DNA from: Demequina flava
GTDB taxonomy: Bacteria; Actinomycetota; Actinomycetes; Actinomycetales; Demequinaceae
NCBI RefSeq assembly: GCF_000975035.1
Contig: NZ_BBRA01000001.1
Location: forward strand, 1,752,683 to 1,816,682
DNA length: 64,000 nucleotides
Reading direction: 5' to 3'
The position numbers and the translations under genes were made by a program. Every line of letters begins with the position of its first letter. The stretch's first letter is position 1. The notes beneath the pieces were generated by a model, which was not told the origin of the DNA, made no database searches, and saw only the letters and a list, made by a program, of their open reading frames with translations. This document shows, in pieces, positions 1 through 13,697 of this stretch.

Positions 1-2
1 AC

Positions 3-143
3 CCCGAGAACCGGATCGCGGATCACCGCACCGGTTACAAGGCCTACAACCTGGACCACGTCCTGGCGGGAGATCTTCAGCCCGTCGTGCAGTCGGCGAT
101 TGACGCTGACGAGGCTGCGCGACTGGCCGCGCACGAGGACTAG
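3..143 (+). CDS. prfA: Peptide chain release factor 1, C-terminal end (partial)
   Basis: The window opens inside a gene; the last 46 codons are present and end at a TAG. The visible peptide contains [19 protein letters not shown], the conserved tail segment of bacterial class-I release factors after the GGQ domain. RF1 recognises UAA and UAG on the ribosome. The choice of RF1 over RF2 rests on the next gene: prmC, which methylates the release-factor GGQ glutamine, begins two bases after this stop, and prfA-prmC is a classical gene pair. The catalytic GGQ region lies outside the window. Confidence 0.85.
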   Translation, partial: PENRIADHRTGYKAYNLDHVLAGDLQPVVQSAIDADEAARLAAHED

Positions 144-145
144 AG

Positions 146-1045
146 GTGCCTACCGTTGGCGCGCGCCTGCGCGAAATCTCGCAACGCCTTGGGGCTGCCG
201 GAGTTCCGTCTCCCCAGGCCGATGCCGTGGCACTGATGGCGCATACGTTCGGCTGGGAGCCGGGAGACGTGCGTACCGCGGCCGCCCGCGACGATGTGTG
301 GCCAGAGGATGACCCCCTGGACTTGGACCGCCTTGAGGCGCGTGTCACCAGGCGTGAAGCGCGCGAGCCGCTCCAACACATTCTCGGCACCGCATACTTC
401 CGCGACCTGACCTTGCAGGTGGGCTCGGGCGTTTTCGTGCCTCGACCGGAAACTGAAACCGTCGCCCAGCACGCGATTGATGCGGCGCGGGCAGCCAAGC
501 CTGGCCGCGACGGCTTCGTGCGCGTCATCGATCTTTGCGCGGGTTCTGGCGCGATTGGGCTGTCGGTTGCGGCAGAGGTTACCCACGCCAAGGTGACCCT
601 CGTCGAGGCATCCGAGGCCGCGACGGTGTATCTACGCCTCAACGCCCGTATGCAGCCGGCAGAGGTGCGCGAGCGTGTGAGCATCCAGATGGCCGACGCC
701 CGCCGCTGCCTGCACCTCTTCGAACGCTGCGCAGACGTGGTCGTCACCAACCCTCCGTACATCCCGCCGGACGCCGTGCCGCGCGACCCTGAGGTCCGCG
801 ACTATGACCCGCCTGAGGCGCTCTTTGGCCTGGGAGAGGACGGCTTGGACGTCCCACGTGCGATCGTCGACGAGGCGGCCCGCCTGTTGGCCGTGGGCGG
901 TGTGCTGATCATGGAGCACGCCGATGTTCAGGGCGAGGCTCTCCGCGACTACGCCGACCGTTCAGAGTTCTGGACCGGACCGCGCACCGAGCAAGACCTG
1001 ACCGGTCGCGACCGTTGCCTCATCGTCACACGCGACGGGGTCTGA
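146..1045 (+). CDS. prmC: Release factor glutamine N5-methyltransferase
   Basis: This 299-residue protein methylates the glutamine of the GGQ motif in RF1 and RF2, using S-adenosylmethionine, in the cytoplasm. It has the N-terminal helical substrate domain, then a Rossmann methyltransferase fold with the SAM-binding stretch DLCAGSGAIGLS and the diagnostic NPPY motif at residues 202-205. Length is normal for the family. The GTG start lies two bases after the prfA stop, so the pair is almost certainly cotranscribed, and tsaC follows after 12 bases. One copy of the GGCCGATGC motif (217-225) lies inside the gene. Confidence 0.95.
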   Translation: MPTVGARLREISQRLGAAGVPSPQADAVALMAHTFGWEPGDVRTAAARDDVWPEDDPLDLDRLEARVTRREAREPLQHILGTAYFRDLTLQVGSGVFVPRPETETVAQHAIDAARAAKPGRDGFVRVIDLCAGSGAIGLSVAAEVTHAKVTLVEASEAATVYLRLNARMQPAEVRERVSIQMADARRCLHLFERCADVVVTNPPYIPPDAVPRDPEVRDYDPPEALFGLGEDGLDVPRAIVDEAARLLAVGGVLIMEHADVQGEALRDYADRSEFWTGPRTEQDLTGRDRCLIVTRDGV

Positions 1046-1057
1046 CAGACTAGCCCT

Positions 1058-1723
1058 GTGATTCTTGCCTGCTCTGACCCCGCTACATGGGGTCCCAGTC
1101 TCGACGCCGCTGTCGACGCCGTCAGCCGTGGCGCAGTCATTGTTTTGCCCACAGACACCGTTTACGGCGTTGGCGCCGATGCTTTTAGGGCCGATGCTGT
1201 GGCGGCAGTTCTCGCGGCGAAGGGCCGCGGGCGGCAGATGCCGCCGCCAGTGTTGATTCCTGACATCCGTACGGTTGCCGGCCTTGGCATGGATGTACCC
1301 GCGACGGCCACTGCGCTCATGGAAGAGCTGTGGCCGGGGGCACTGACCGTCATCGTGCACGCTCAGCCTTCCCTCGCGTGGGACCTCGGTGACACGCATG
1401 GCACGGTGGCGTTGCGCATGCCCGACCACCCCGCTGCGCTGGCTCTGCTGAAGCGCACGGGTCCGCTCGCTGTCACGAGCGCCAACAAGACCGGACAGCC
1501 TGCGGCGACCACAGCATCGGCGGCCCAAGAGCAGTTGGGCGAGTCCGTGGCGGTGTACCTCGATGGGGGAGATAGCCCCTTGGGAACCGCTTCGACCATC
1601 GTGGACGCGACCGACCCCGCTGGTTTGCGCGTGGTGCGCGATGGGGGAGTGAGTCGTGATCGCTTGGTTGAGATCGTAGGCGCTGAGGCCTTCGCTCCCG
1701 AGGCTCAGGAGACCGACGGGTGA
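1058..1723 (+). CDS. tsaC: L-threonylcarbamoyladenylate synthase (Sua5/YrdC/YwlC family)
   Basis: It makes threonylcarbamoyl-AMP from threonine, bicarbonate and ATP, the first step of the t6A37 tRNA modification. At 221 residues it is the short TsaC/YrdC form without a C-terminal Sua5 domain. Residues 31-39 (PTDTVYGVG) are the family signature and the SANKTG stretch near residue 140 is the usual second motif. The GTG start has a -10-like CAGACT six bases upstream, so it could also be expressed from its own leaderless transcript. It overlaps the next gene by four bases (GTGA). One GGCCGATGC motif (1189-1197) lies inside. Confidence 0.93.
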   Translation: MILACSDPATWGPSLDAAVDAVSRGAVIVLPTDTVYGVGADAFRADAVAAVLAAKGRGRQMPPPVLIPDIRTVAGLGMDVPATATALMEELWPGALTVIVHAQPSLAWDLGDTHGTVALRMPDHPAALALLKRTGPLAVTSANKTGQPAATTASAAQEQLGESVAVYLDGGDSPLGTASTIVDATDPAGLRVVRDGGVSRDRLVEIVGAEAFAPEAQETDG

Positions 1724-2946
1724 AGGTCTACCTCACCCTGCTGGTGATCGCGGCGCTGGTGACATACGCCGCGACCCCGGCGATGAGGCACTTCGCATTC
1801 CGGGTTGGAGCTGTGACGGCCGTGCGCGAGCGGGACGTTCACCGCAAGCCCACGGCGAGGCTGGGCGGTATTGCCATCTTCTTGGGACTCGCGGCCGGGA
1901 TCGCGATCGCAGCAAACATTCCGTTCCTATCACCGGTGTTCGAGTCCAGTCCTGCGGCCTGGGGAGTGCTCGCTGGCGCGGCAATGGTGTGCGCGCTCGG
2001 CATGGCCGATGACATCTGGGACCTGGACTGGATGGCCAAGCTAGCAGGGCAGATACTTGCGGCCTTGGTCATGGCGTGGTCTGGCGTGCAGCTGGTCACC
2101 GTCCCGATTGCGGGGCTGACGATCGGAAGTTCTTATCTGTCCCTGGCCGCGACCGTCATTGTGGTGGTCGTCGCGATGAACGCGGTGAACTTTGTCGATG
2201 GTCTTGATGGTCTTGCCGCAGGGCTGATTGCAATCGGCGGCGCCGCGTTCCTGACATACACGTATGTGCTGGCGCGCGAGGCATCGCCTGGGGATTACTC
2301 GTCACTGGCGTCGGTGATTCTCGCGGTCCTGGTCGGTGCGTGCTTGGGATTTCTGCCGCACAACATGCATCCGGCCCGCATCTTCATGGGCGACTCGGGA
2401 TCGATGGTGCTCGGCCTTACCATTGCTGGTGCCGCGATCATCGTGACGGGGCAGATCGACCCTTCCGTTGTCTCGCAGCGCGTCTCAGTCCCCGCTTTCA
2501 TCCCCATTGTGTTGCCGCTCATGGTGGTGGCGATCCCTCTGCTCGACATGACCCTGGCCGTCGTGCGCCGCACTCTCAAGGGCAAGAGCCCCTTTATGCC
2601 CGATGCCCACCATCTGCACCACGTGTTGCTGAGAGCAGGGCATTCACATCGCTGGGCAGTCTTCGTTCTGTATCTGTGGACCGCACTGTTGTCGTTCGGC
2701 ACGGTGTCTCTGGTCTTTCTCCCGCTGGCATGGTCGTTGTTCCTCATGGGCGGCGGGCTCATCTTTGTGCTGTTCTTCACCTTCTCTCCTGCCGTGAGGC
2801 GGCGCTTCTCGGGGTACTATCGTGCGGCCGGTCGCAGTGCAAAACCACTTCAACGTCTCACCCCTGAGGGGCATGCGCGAGACGACGCCGGGGTGGAGGA
2901 CGAACCGGTCGACGTCACGACCCCAACGCCCAGGAGCAGTGAATGA
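1720..2946 (+). CDS. Undecaprenyl-phosphate glycosyl-1-phosphate transferase (WecA/TagO/MraY family)
   Basis: This 408-residue polytopic membrane enzyme transfers a sugar-1-phosphate, usually GlcNAc-1-P, from a UDP-sugar to undecaprenyl phosphate, starting a wall polysaccharide. Family motifs are all visible: the metal-binding ADD at residues 96-98, NAVNFVDGLDGLAAG at 154-168, GDSGS at 224-228 and the HHLHH loop at 297-301. About ten hydrophobic segments are present and the C-terminus is a charged cytoplasmic tail. It overlaps tsaC by GTGA and the next gene by ATGA, so translation is coupled. In actinobacteria this gene commonly sits directly before the ATP synthase genes. The exact sugar donor cannot be told from sequence. 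Confidence 0.9.
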   Translation: MKVYLTLLVIAALVTYAATPAMRHFAFRVGAVTAVRERDVHRKPTARLGGIAIFLGLAAGIAIAANIPFLSPVFESSPAAWGVLAGAAMVCALGMADDIWDLDWMAKLAGQILAALVMAWSGVQLVTVPIAGLTIGSSYLSLAATVIVVVVAMNAVNFVDGLDGLAAGLIAIGGAAFLTYTYVLAREASPGDYSSLASVILAVLVGACLGFLPHNMHPARIFMGDSGSMVLGLTIAGAAIIVTGQIDPSVVSQRVSVPAFIPIVLPLMVVAIPLLDMTLAVVRRTLKGKSPFMPDAHHLHHVLLRAGHSHRWAVFVLYLWTALLSFGTVSLVFLPLAWSLFLMGGGLIFVLFFTFSPAVRRRFSGYYRAAGRSAKPLQRLTPEGHARDDAGVEDEPVDVTTPTPRSSE

Positions 2947-3353
2947 CCGAGGAATCCCGCACCTACCGCCGCGCTCTGCGGTTCACGGTGATCGGCATCA
3001 TCGCCCTCGCGATTATCGCTGTTCCCGTCGGTCTCATCGTTGGTGGCGGCTCGGGCCTTGTCGCTGCGGAGGTCGGCGTCGCAATTGCCGCGCTTGCCGG
3101 TCTCACGACGCAGGGCGCCATGGTTCTCGCTCACGATAAGCCCGCGCACATGCTCGGTGCCTACGTGGGCGGATCCTTCTTGGCAAAAATGCTCATCATC
3201 ATCGTCGCCTTGCTTGTTTTGCAGGGCATCGAGGGCTTCCACAAGGGCCTGTTCGCAGGCTTCATGCTTGTAGGAGTCCTTGGAACCCTTGCAATCGACT
3301 TCTGGGTGATCCGCAAAGCGCGCATCCCTTACGTCGAAGGCGGTTCGAACTAG
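2943..3353 (+). CDS. AtpI-like small membrane protein
   Basis: This 136-residue protein has four hydrophobic segments (about residues 14-37, 41-59, 71-90 and 99-117) and short polar loops. Its position between a WecA/TagO-like gene and atpB, and its topology, match the poorly conserved actinobacterial ATP synthase protein I, thought to help assemble the c-ring. Sequence alone is weak evidence and I see no catalytic motif. The ATG overlaps the upstream stop (ATGA), so it is translationally coupled to the transferase. A 92-bp gap with a dyad separates it from atpB. Confidence 0.65.
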   Translation: MTEESRTYRRALRFTVIGIIALAIIAVPVGLIVGGGSGLVAAEVGVAIAALAGLTTQGAMVLAHDKPAHMLGAYVGGSFLAKMLIIIVALLVLQGIEGFHKGLFAGFMLVGVLGTLAIDFWVIRKARIPYVEGGSN

Positions 3354-3360
3354 TCCCTCA

Positions 3361-3384
3361 GATGCGTTAGGATTCCTACGCATC
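3361..3384. promoter_or_regulatory. 24-bp imperfect dyad upstream of atpB
   Basis: The arms GATGCGT and ACGCATC face each other across AGGA/TCCT, giving a nearly symmetric 24-bp sequence in the only sizeable spacer ahead of the atp operon. It could be an operator or an RNA hairpin in the leader. There is no T-tract, so a strong terminator is unlikely. Function is inference. Confidence 0.35.
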
Positions 3385-3445
3385 ACGGTCCCCGGCGTGC
3401 ACGGCACATTCCGCCCGCGCGTGCTACAACACCAGGAGAATCTCT

Positions 3446-5174
<1,729 letters not shown>

Positions 5175-5179
5175 CGCCA

Positions 5180-5992
5180 ATGCGCGGAACCAGTAAGGCC
5201 TCGCACGACGCAGTGTTGCGGGGATTCGACCCCGTAGCCACCGCGGCCGGCGAGGACGGGATCACGATCGCACAGCACCTCTTCATGGTGGTGGATGCGC
5301 TCGACACGTCGGGCTCGCTGCGTCGGGCCATGACCGACCCCGCCCGTCCGGGCACGGACAAGGCTTCACTGGTCGCGCAGCTGTTCGGCTCGCTCGATCA
5401 GCGTGCAGTGGACACCGTTAAGGAGTTCGCGGAGGCACGTTGGTCGGAGGAGCAGGACCTCGCTGAGTCCATTGAGGACGCTGGCGAGATGGCGCTGTTT
5501 GCCTACTCGGATAATGCAGGCACGCTGCAGCGCGTCGAAGACGAGCTGTTCCGTGTTGAGCGCATTCTTGAGGGAAACCGCGACCTATTGACGGCGATGA
5601 GCAATCGCTCGGCAACCAAGGACCAGCGCCTTGGCCTGCTCGAGGACACCCTCGGTGGCAAGTTGCACCCCACGACAGCAGCTCTTCTTGAGCGAGTCGT
5701 TGGAGTGCCGCGTGCACGTCGCCTGGTGCCAGCGATCAAATTGCTCCTAGAGCAGGCGGCTCAGCGCCGCGGGCGCACAGTCGCATCCGTGACGGCAGCT
5801 ACCGAACTCTCGGCAGCGCAGCGTGAGCGGCTCGCCTCCATCCTGGCCAAGGCCTACGGCCGCGAGATCCAGATCAACGTCGCTGTGGACCCCGAGGTCC
5901 TGGGCGGCATCCGAGTTCAGGTCGGCTCTGAAGTGGTGGACGGCACCATCTTCAACAAGCTCGACGACGCACGACGACGACTCGTCGGCTAG
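5180..5992 (+). CDS. atpH: ATP synthase F1 subunit delta
   Basis: Delta joins the b stalk to the top of the alpha/beta hexamer. This copy has 270 residues, against about 180 in E. coli; the longer form is the usual actinobacterial one. The C-terminal part carries the family pattern ending in LGGIRVQVGSEVVDGT, a strand that binds the stalk. Gene order (after atpF, before atpA) confirms the call. It starts five bases after atpF stops. Confidence 0.94.
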   Translation: MRGTSKASHDAVLRGFDPVATAAGEDGITIAQHLFMVVDALDTSGSLRRAMTDPARPGTDKASLVAQLFGSLDQRAVDTVKEFAEARWSEEQDLAESIEDAGEMALFAYSDNAGTLQRVEDELFRVERILEGNRDLLTAMSNRSATKDQRLGLLEDTLGGKLHPTTAALLERVVGVPRARRLVPAIKLLLEQAAQRRGRTVASVTAATELSAAQRERLASILAKAYGREIQINVAVDPEVLGGIRVQVGSEVVDGTIFNKLDDARRRLVG

Positions 5993-6034
5993 CACAGACG
6001 ACCGCCGCATACGCGGCAGTGACAGGAGAGAAAC

Positions 6035-7669
<1,635 letters not shown>

Positions 7670-7675
7670 GCACTG

Positions 7676-8569
7676 ATGGGTGGACAGCAGCGCGTTTACC
7701 GGCAGCGGATCCGGTCAACGCAGTCGCTTAAGAAGATCTTCCGTGCGATGGAGCTGATTGCAGCTTCGCGCATCGGTAAGGCTCGCGACCGCGTGACCGC
7801 CGCTGGGCCGTACTCGCACGCCATCACACGTGCCATTAGTGCCGTCGCGACGCACTCCAAGGTGGACCACCCGCTCACCTCGGAGCGCACCGACACCGAC
7901 CGCGTGGCCGTACTTGTCATCACCGCTGACCGCGGTATGGCGGGTGCGTACTCGGCCAACGTGCTTCGCGAGACTGAGCGTCTCACCGAGCGTCTGACCA
8001 AGCGTGGAAAGACCGTGGTGCCTTACGGACTCGGTCGCCGCGCCGTCGGATACTTCAAGTTCCGCAAGCGTGAGTTGGGCGGCGAGTGGACCGGTGAGTC
8101 CGACTCTCCAACCTTCGACACGGCCAAGGAAGTCGCGAACGAGTTGTACCGCGCCTTCCGCGCACCCGTCGAAGAAGGCGGCGTGTCGGAACTGCGGATC
8201 GTCTACACGCACTTCAGCTCCATGGTGTCGCAGGAACCTCGCGTCATCCGCCTGCTTCCCCTCGCAGTTGTTGAGGGAGTTGCTGAGCCCGGCGATGATG
8301 TTGAACCGCTGTACGAGTTCGAGCCCGGTGCCGAGGAAGTTCTCGACGCTTTGCTCCCTCGCTACATCGAGTCCCGCATCAACGCCTGCATGCTGCAAGC
8401 AGCAGCCTCCGAGCTGGCCAACCGCCAGCGCGCGATGAACACGGCAGTCAGCAACGCCGAGGACATCATTCGTCAGTACACCCGGCTCGCCAACTCGGCG
8501 CGCCAGGCCGAGATCACACAGGAAATCAGCGAGATTGTCTCGGGCGCCGACGCGCTCGGGGCCTCGTGA
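7676..8569 (+). CDS. atpG: ATP synthase F1 subunit gamma
   Basis: Gamma is the rotating central shaft. The 297-residue protein has the two characteristic terminal coiled-coil helices: the N-terminal segment [20 protein letters not shown] and a C-terminal helix with [17 protein letters not shown]. The start follows the atpA stop by six bases. Confidence 0.97.
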   Translation: MGGQQRVYRQRIRSTQSLKKIFRAMELIAASRIGKARDRVTAAGPYSHAITRAISAVATHSKVDHPLTSERTDTDRVAVLVITADRGMAGAYSANVLRETERLTERLTKRGKTVVPYGLGRRAVGYFKFRKRELGGEWTGESDSPTFDTAKEVANELYRAFRAPVEEGGVSELRIVYTHFSSMVSQEPRVIRLLPLAVVEGVAEPGDDVEPLYEFEPGAEEVLDALLPRYIESRINACMLQAAASELANRQRAMNTAVSNAEDIIRQYTRLANSARQAEITQEISEIVSGADALGAS

Positions 8570-10084
<1,515 letters not shown>

Positions 10085-10086
10085 CC

Positions 10087-10353
10087 ATGGCCGACGCTCT
10101 AACTGTCGACATCGTCGCCCCGGACCACACAGTGTGGTCCGGGACGGCGAGCCGCGTGATTGCTCCCTCGGTTGAGGGCGAGATTGGTTTGCTCGCGAAC
10201 CACGAGCCCGTCCTGTCGATCTTGAAGGCCGGGACCGTCAAGGTCACGAGCGAGTCCGGTCGCCAGGAGTTTCCTGTGACCGGCGGCTTCGTCTCCTTCG
10301 ACCACAACACCATCACGATCGTTGCGGACTCCGTCGTCACCGACGAGGACTAG
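10087..10353 (+). CDS. atpC: ATP synthase F1 subunit epsilon, short form
   Basis: Epsilon binds gamma and the c-ring. The 88-residue product covers only the N-terminal beta-sandwich (SVEGEIGLLANHEPVL and following) and lacks the C-terminal two-helix domain that inhibits ATP hydrolysis in E. coli. The start is ATG 10087, two bases after the atpD stop; an in-frame extension further upstream would overlap atpD and is rejected. Short epsilon subunits are common in this part of the Actinobacteria, so this is probably not a truncation. Confidence 0.93.
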   Translation: MADALTVDIVAPDHTVWSGTASRVIAPSVEGEIGLLANHEPVLSILKAGTVKVTSESGRQEFPVTGGFVSFDHNTITIVADSVVTDED

Positions 10354-10356
10354 TTC

Positions 10357-11052
10357 GTGCGCGTCGTCATTGCGCGCTGCGCCGCCCGGTATTCCGGGCG
10401 GCTCAGCGCGCATTTGCCGTTGGCGACCAGGGCGATCATGCTCAAGGCCGACGGCTCAGTGTTGCTTCACTCCGATGGCGGCTCATACAAGCCGCTGAAC
10501 TGGATGAGCCCCCCGTGCACCACGCGCGATGCCGAACCTTCACAAGCCCAGGTCGAGGCTGGCGTCACTCAGGTCTGGACCGTCCAGCACGACAAGACCG
10601 ATGATCGCCTCGAGATTGAGATCTACGAGGTGCTCGCCGACACGGAGCACGACCTCGGCGTTGACCCGGGGCTGATCAAGGACGGCGTCGAGGCTCACCT
10701 GCAGGAACTGCTTGCAGAGCAGATTGCGATTTTGGGGGAGGGGCACACCCTCGTCCGGCGCGAATACATGACGGCCATTGGGCCCGTCGACATTCTCGCC
10801 AAGTCTCCCGCGGGCGGATCAGTCGCCGTCGAGATCAAGCGTCGCGGCGAGATCGATGGCGTCGAGCAGCTGACCCGCTACCTCGAGCTCATGAACCGCG
10901 ACCCGCTGCTCAGTCCCGTCGAGGGCGTCTTTGCGGCCCAAGAGATCAAGCCTCAGGCGCGCGTGCTAGCGCAGGACCGGGGCATTCGGTGCGTTCTTCT
11001 CGACTATGACGCCATGCGCGGCGCAGAGGACCCCAGCACGCGACTCTTCTGA
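10357..11052 (+). CDS. nucS: Endonuclease NucS (non-canonical mismatch repair)
   Basis: NucS/EndoMS cuts both strands at mismatches and replaces MutS/MutL in most actinobacteria. The 231-residue protein has the N-terminal DNA-binding/dimer domain and a RecB-like nuclease core: [12 protein letters not shown] holds the catalytic aspartate and [15 protein letters not shown] the E-x-K motif. The C-terminus ends in LF, resembling a beta-clamp binding tail. The GTG start lies three bases after the atpC stop, so it may be cotranscribed with the atp operon, a conserved arrangement. Confidence 0.93.
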   Translation: MRVVIARCAARYSGRLSAHLPLATRAIMLKADGSVLLHSDGGSYKPLNWMSPPCTTRDAEPSQAQVEAGVTQVWTVQHDKTDDRLEIEIYEVLADTEHDLGVDPGLIKDGVEAHLQELLAEQIAILGEGHTLVRREYMTAIGPVDILAKSPAGGSVAVEIKRRGEIDGVEQLTRYLELMNRDPLLSPVEGVFAAQEIKPQARVLAQDRGIRCVLLDYDAMRGAEDPSTRLF

Positions 11053-11070
11053 CCAAGCGGTAGAAAAAGC

Positions 11071-11096
11071 CGAAACGTTTCGTTTACACTGGTGGC
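11071..11096 (+). promoter_or_regulatory. LacI-family operator and leaderless promoter of the GH1 gene
   Basis: A perfect 12-bp palindrome CGAAACGTTTCG (11071-11082) is followed by a -10-like TACACT (11085-11090), and the ATG comes six bases after that. The spacing places the transcription start at or next to the ATG, so the mRNA is probably leaderless. A repressor bound at the palindrome would cover the promoter. The same core, GAAACGTTTC, recurs ahead of the sugar ABC transporter at 46751. Confidence 0.7.
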
Positions 11097-12557
11097 ATGA
11101 CAAAGAAGCCATCTACCTTCCCCGAGGATTTCCTGTTCGGCGCGGCCACCGCGTCCTACCAGATCGAAGGCGGCGCCCACGAAGGCGGCCGCGGCACCTC
11201 AATCTGGGACACCTTCTGCGCCACTCCTGGCATGGTCACCAATGGCGACAACGGCGACGTTGCGTGCGACCACTTCCACCGCTGGGAGGAAGACGTCGAC
11301 ATGATGGTCGAGATGGGCCTGCAGGCCTACCGCTTCTCGATCGCGTGGCCCCGCGTGCAGCCGACCGGCACCGGCGAGTTCAACGAAGAGGGCATCGCTT
11401 TCTACCGCAACCTCATCGCGCGCCTGAAAAAGGAAGGCATCAAGCCCCTCATCACGCTCTACCACTGGGACCTCCCGCAGGAACTCCAGGACAAGGGCGG
11501 CTGGGTGAACCGCGAGATCGTGGACGACTTCGTGACCTACGCGGTCCGCATGTACGAGGAGTTCGCCGACGACGTCGACATGTGGGTCACCTTCAACGAG
11601 CCCTGGGTTGCGTCCTTCGTCGGCTACGGCGCAGGAGCCCACGCACCCGGCCACACGGACCCCGTCGAGGCGTTGACCGCGGCACACCACCTGAACCTGG
11701 CCCACGCCCGTGCGTACCGCGCCATGAAGGCCATCAACGACGCGCCGCAGATTGGGTACGTCAACAACTGCCACACCCCCCGCCCCTGGGACCCTTCTAA
11801 TCCCAAGGACCTCGCAGCATCGGCCCACATCGATGCCCTGGCCAACACCATGTTCCACCAGCCGTTTATTCAGGGCGGCTACCCCGAGGTGCTGCGTCCC
11901 AACACGGCGCAGCTGACGGACTGGGGCTTCGTGCACGATGGCGACGAGGACGAGATGAAGGGCGCCGTGGACTGGTTTGGTGTCAACTACTACGCCTCGC
12001 ACCTGGTGCGCCACAACCCGAACAAGGGCAAGGCTGAGTCTGACGTCGCCACGCTCGCGGACGGCCACAAGGCCGGAGCGGGAACGGCCTGGCCGGGCGA
12101 CGAAGAGATCGAGTTCATGCCTCCGGTGGGCGAGCTCACCGCGATGGGGTGGAACGTCGACCCCTCCGCGCTGACCGCGCACATTCTGAAGATTCACCGC
12201 GAGACCGGCAAGCCCATCTACGTCACCGAGAACGGCTCCGCCTGGGACGACGTCGTGGACGAGGACGGACGCGTGCGCGACATCAACCGCACCCGCTACG
12301 CCCACGGTCACATTGGCGCCGTGCTCGATGCGATCCACGAGGGCGCGGACGTCCGCGGCTACATGGCGTGGTCCCTCATGGACAACTTTGAATGGGCCCA
12401 GGGCTACAACAAGCGCTTCGGCATTGTGCGAGTCGACTACGACACCCTTGAGCGCCGCTGGAAGGACTCGGCCTACTGGTACGTCGAGTTGCTGCGCCGT
12501 CGTTCGCTGCCTCCCGTCGACGCCGACCTCGCGCCGACCCCTCCGCGTACCTTCTAG
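11097..12557 (+). CDS. Beta-glucosidase, glycoside hydrolase family 1
   Basis: It hydrolyses beta-glucosides such as cellobiose by a retaining mechanism in a (beta/alpha)8 barrel. The acid/base glutamate is E168 in TFNEPW and the nucleophile is E378 in VTENG; the N-terminal FLFGAATASYQIEG is the family-1 signature. There is no signal peptide, so it acts in the cytoplasm on imported disaccharides. At 486 residues the length is standard. It stands alone between nucS and a terminator, with its own LacI-type operator, and fits functionally with the cellobiose-type importer at 46.9-50.2 kb. Substrate preference (beta-glucoside or beta-galactoside) is not settled by sequence. Confidence 0.95.
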   Translation: MTKKPSTFPEDFLFGAATASYQIEGGAHEGGRGTSIWDTFCATPGMVTNGDNGDVACDHFHRWEEDVDMMVEMGLQAYRFSIAWPRVQPTGTGEFNEEGIAFYRNLIARLKKEGIKPLITLYHWDLPQELQDKGGWVNREIVDDFVTYAVRMYEEFADDVDMWVTFNEPWVASFVGYGAGAHAPGHTDPVEALTAAHHLNLAHARAYRAMKAINDAPQIGYVNNCHTPRPWDPSNPKDLAASAHIDALANTMFHQPFIQGGYPEVLRPNTAQLTDWGFVHDGDEDEMKGAVDWFGVNYYASHLVRHNPNKGKAESDVATLADGHKAGAGTAWPGDEEIEFMPPVGELTAMGWNVDPSALTAHILKIHRETGKPIYVTENGSAWDDVVDEDGRVRDINRTRYAHGHIGAVLDAIHEGADVRGYMAWSLMDNFEWAQGYNKRFGIVRVDYDTLERRWKDSAYWYVELLRRRSLPPVDADLAPTPPRTF

Positions 12558-12573
12558 CGCCGATACGGCACTG

Positions 12574-12611
12574 AAAGGCGTCGGTCTCCACGCGGAGGCC
12601 GGCGCCTTTTT
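12574..12611 (+). terminator. Rho-independent terminator of the GH1 gene
   Basis: AAAGGCG-TCGG pairs with CCGGCGCCTTT with one mismatch, and the right arm runs into TTTTT. It lies 17 bases after the GH1 stop codon. Confidence 0.75.
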
Positions 12612-12643
12612 GTGCACTGGCTGACGCACGTAGACTCTCAGGT

Positions 12644-12952
12644 ATGCCGAAGTCCCGCCGATCGCGCAAGCGCCCGTACGGCCAGCCGCATGAGGAGTTG
12701 GACGTCGAGCGACTGGCAGGATCGGTGGGCGGGCGTCGGGAAACCGGGCCCGGTGGCGAGGAATTCATCGTCGCCGTGCCGCGTCCCAGCGAGAAGACGT
12801 ACATCTGCCCGGGATGCCACCAGGAGATTGCCCCGTTCGCGGCGCACCTGGTCGCCTGGGCCGCTGACGGCCTGTTTGGGGCCGATGCTGCGGCCAGGGA
12901 TCGCCGGCACTGGCACACCCGTTGTTGGAACACCTTTGGGAGGACTGCGTGA
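12644..12952 (+). CDS. Small zinc-ribbon-like protein of unknown function
   Basis: This 102-residue protein has a basic N-terminus (KSRRSRKRPYG) and a probable metal site: C55 and C58 (CPGC) with H89, H91 and C94 (HWHTRC). Similar small proteins are widespread in actinobacteria and often labelled 'ATP/GTP-binding protein', but no nucleotide-binding loop is visible. The ATG has a -10-like TAGACT (12631-12636) seven bases upstream and no ribosome site, so it is probably leaderless. Its stop overlaps the GTG of the next gene, coupling it to a hydrolase. One GGCCGATGC motif (12880-12888) lies inside. Confidence 0.75.
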   Translation: MPKSRRSRKRPYGQPHEELDVERLAGSVGGRRETGPGGEEFIVAVPRPSEKTYICPGCHQEIAPFAAHLVAWAADGLFGADAAARDRRHWHTRCWNTFGRTA

Positions 12953-13677
12953 GCGACGCGACAAGCGGAGACGAGATTCGGTCGATGACGGTGCTGCCCG
13001 CACTGCGCGAGGAGATCGTGCTGCGCACCGACGATGGGCTTGAACTCGTGGGCGAGCTCGCTCTGCCCGAGGGACGGCCCGCGAAGGCCACCTTGATCAC
13101 CCTGCACCCGCTGCCGACGCACGGCGGCTTCATGGACTCTCACATCTACCGCAAGGCGGCGTGGCGACTCCCGGAGCTCGCGGACGTCGCGGTGCTGCGC
13201 TTCAACACCCGGGGCACGTCGTCGCCACGCGGCACCAGTGACGGGCAGTTTGAGGAGGGAATTGGGGAGGCAGCCGATGTTCGGGCCGCCGTGGACTTCG
13301 CCGTCGCCCGCGGATTGCCGAACCGCTGGATTGTGGGTTGGTCGTTCGGCACCGAGTTGGCGCTCAAGTACGGCGCACCGCTCGACGTCGAGGGAGCCAT
13401 CTTGCTGTCGCCTCCGCTTCATCGCGCGGACGAGGACGACATGCGCACCTGGGCCGACAGCGGCAAACCGGTGACCGCCCTGGTCCCCGAACTCGACGAT
13501 TTCCTGCAACCGGATGAGGCCCGCGAGCGCTTCACTCCACTCACCCAACTCGATCTTGTTGCCGTTGACGGCGCGAAACACCTGTGGGTTGGGGAGAAGT
13601 ACGTCAGACTGGTGCTGGACCGGATCGTCGAGCAGGTTGCTCCCGACCGCGCTCCGTTGCCCACGCACGTCCCGTAG
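12949..13677 (+). CDS. Alpha/beta-fold hydrolase
   Basis: This 242-residue hydrolase has the nucleophile elbow GWSFG (residues 130-134, Ser132) and an N-terminal strand pattern ending in LITLHPLPTHGG; the late VDGAKHLWVG carries the likely catalytic histidine. It resembles YdeN/KANL3-type or dienelactone-hydrolase-like proteins. The GTG at 12949, overlapping the upstream TGA and preceded by GGGAGG, is preferred to a start 27 bases upstream. There is no signal peptide. Substrate unknown. Confidence 0.8.
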   Translation: MSDATSGDEIRSMTVLPALREEIVLRTDDGLELVGELALPEGRPAKATLITLHPLPTHGGFMDSHIYRKAAWRLPELADVAVLRFNTRGTSSPRGTSDGQFEEGIGEAADVRAAVDFAVARGLPNRWIVGWSFGTELALKYGAPLDVEGAILLSPPLHRADEDDMRTWADSGKPVTALVPELDDFLQPDEARERFTPLTQLDLVAVDGAKHLWVGEKYVRLVLDRIVEQVAPDRAPLPTHVP

Positions 13678-13697
13678 GTTCCGCAAGGAGGCGCCCC

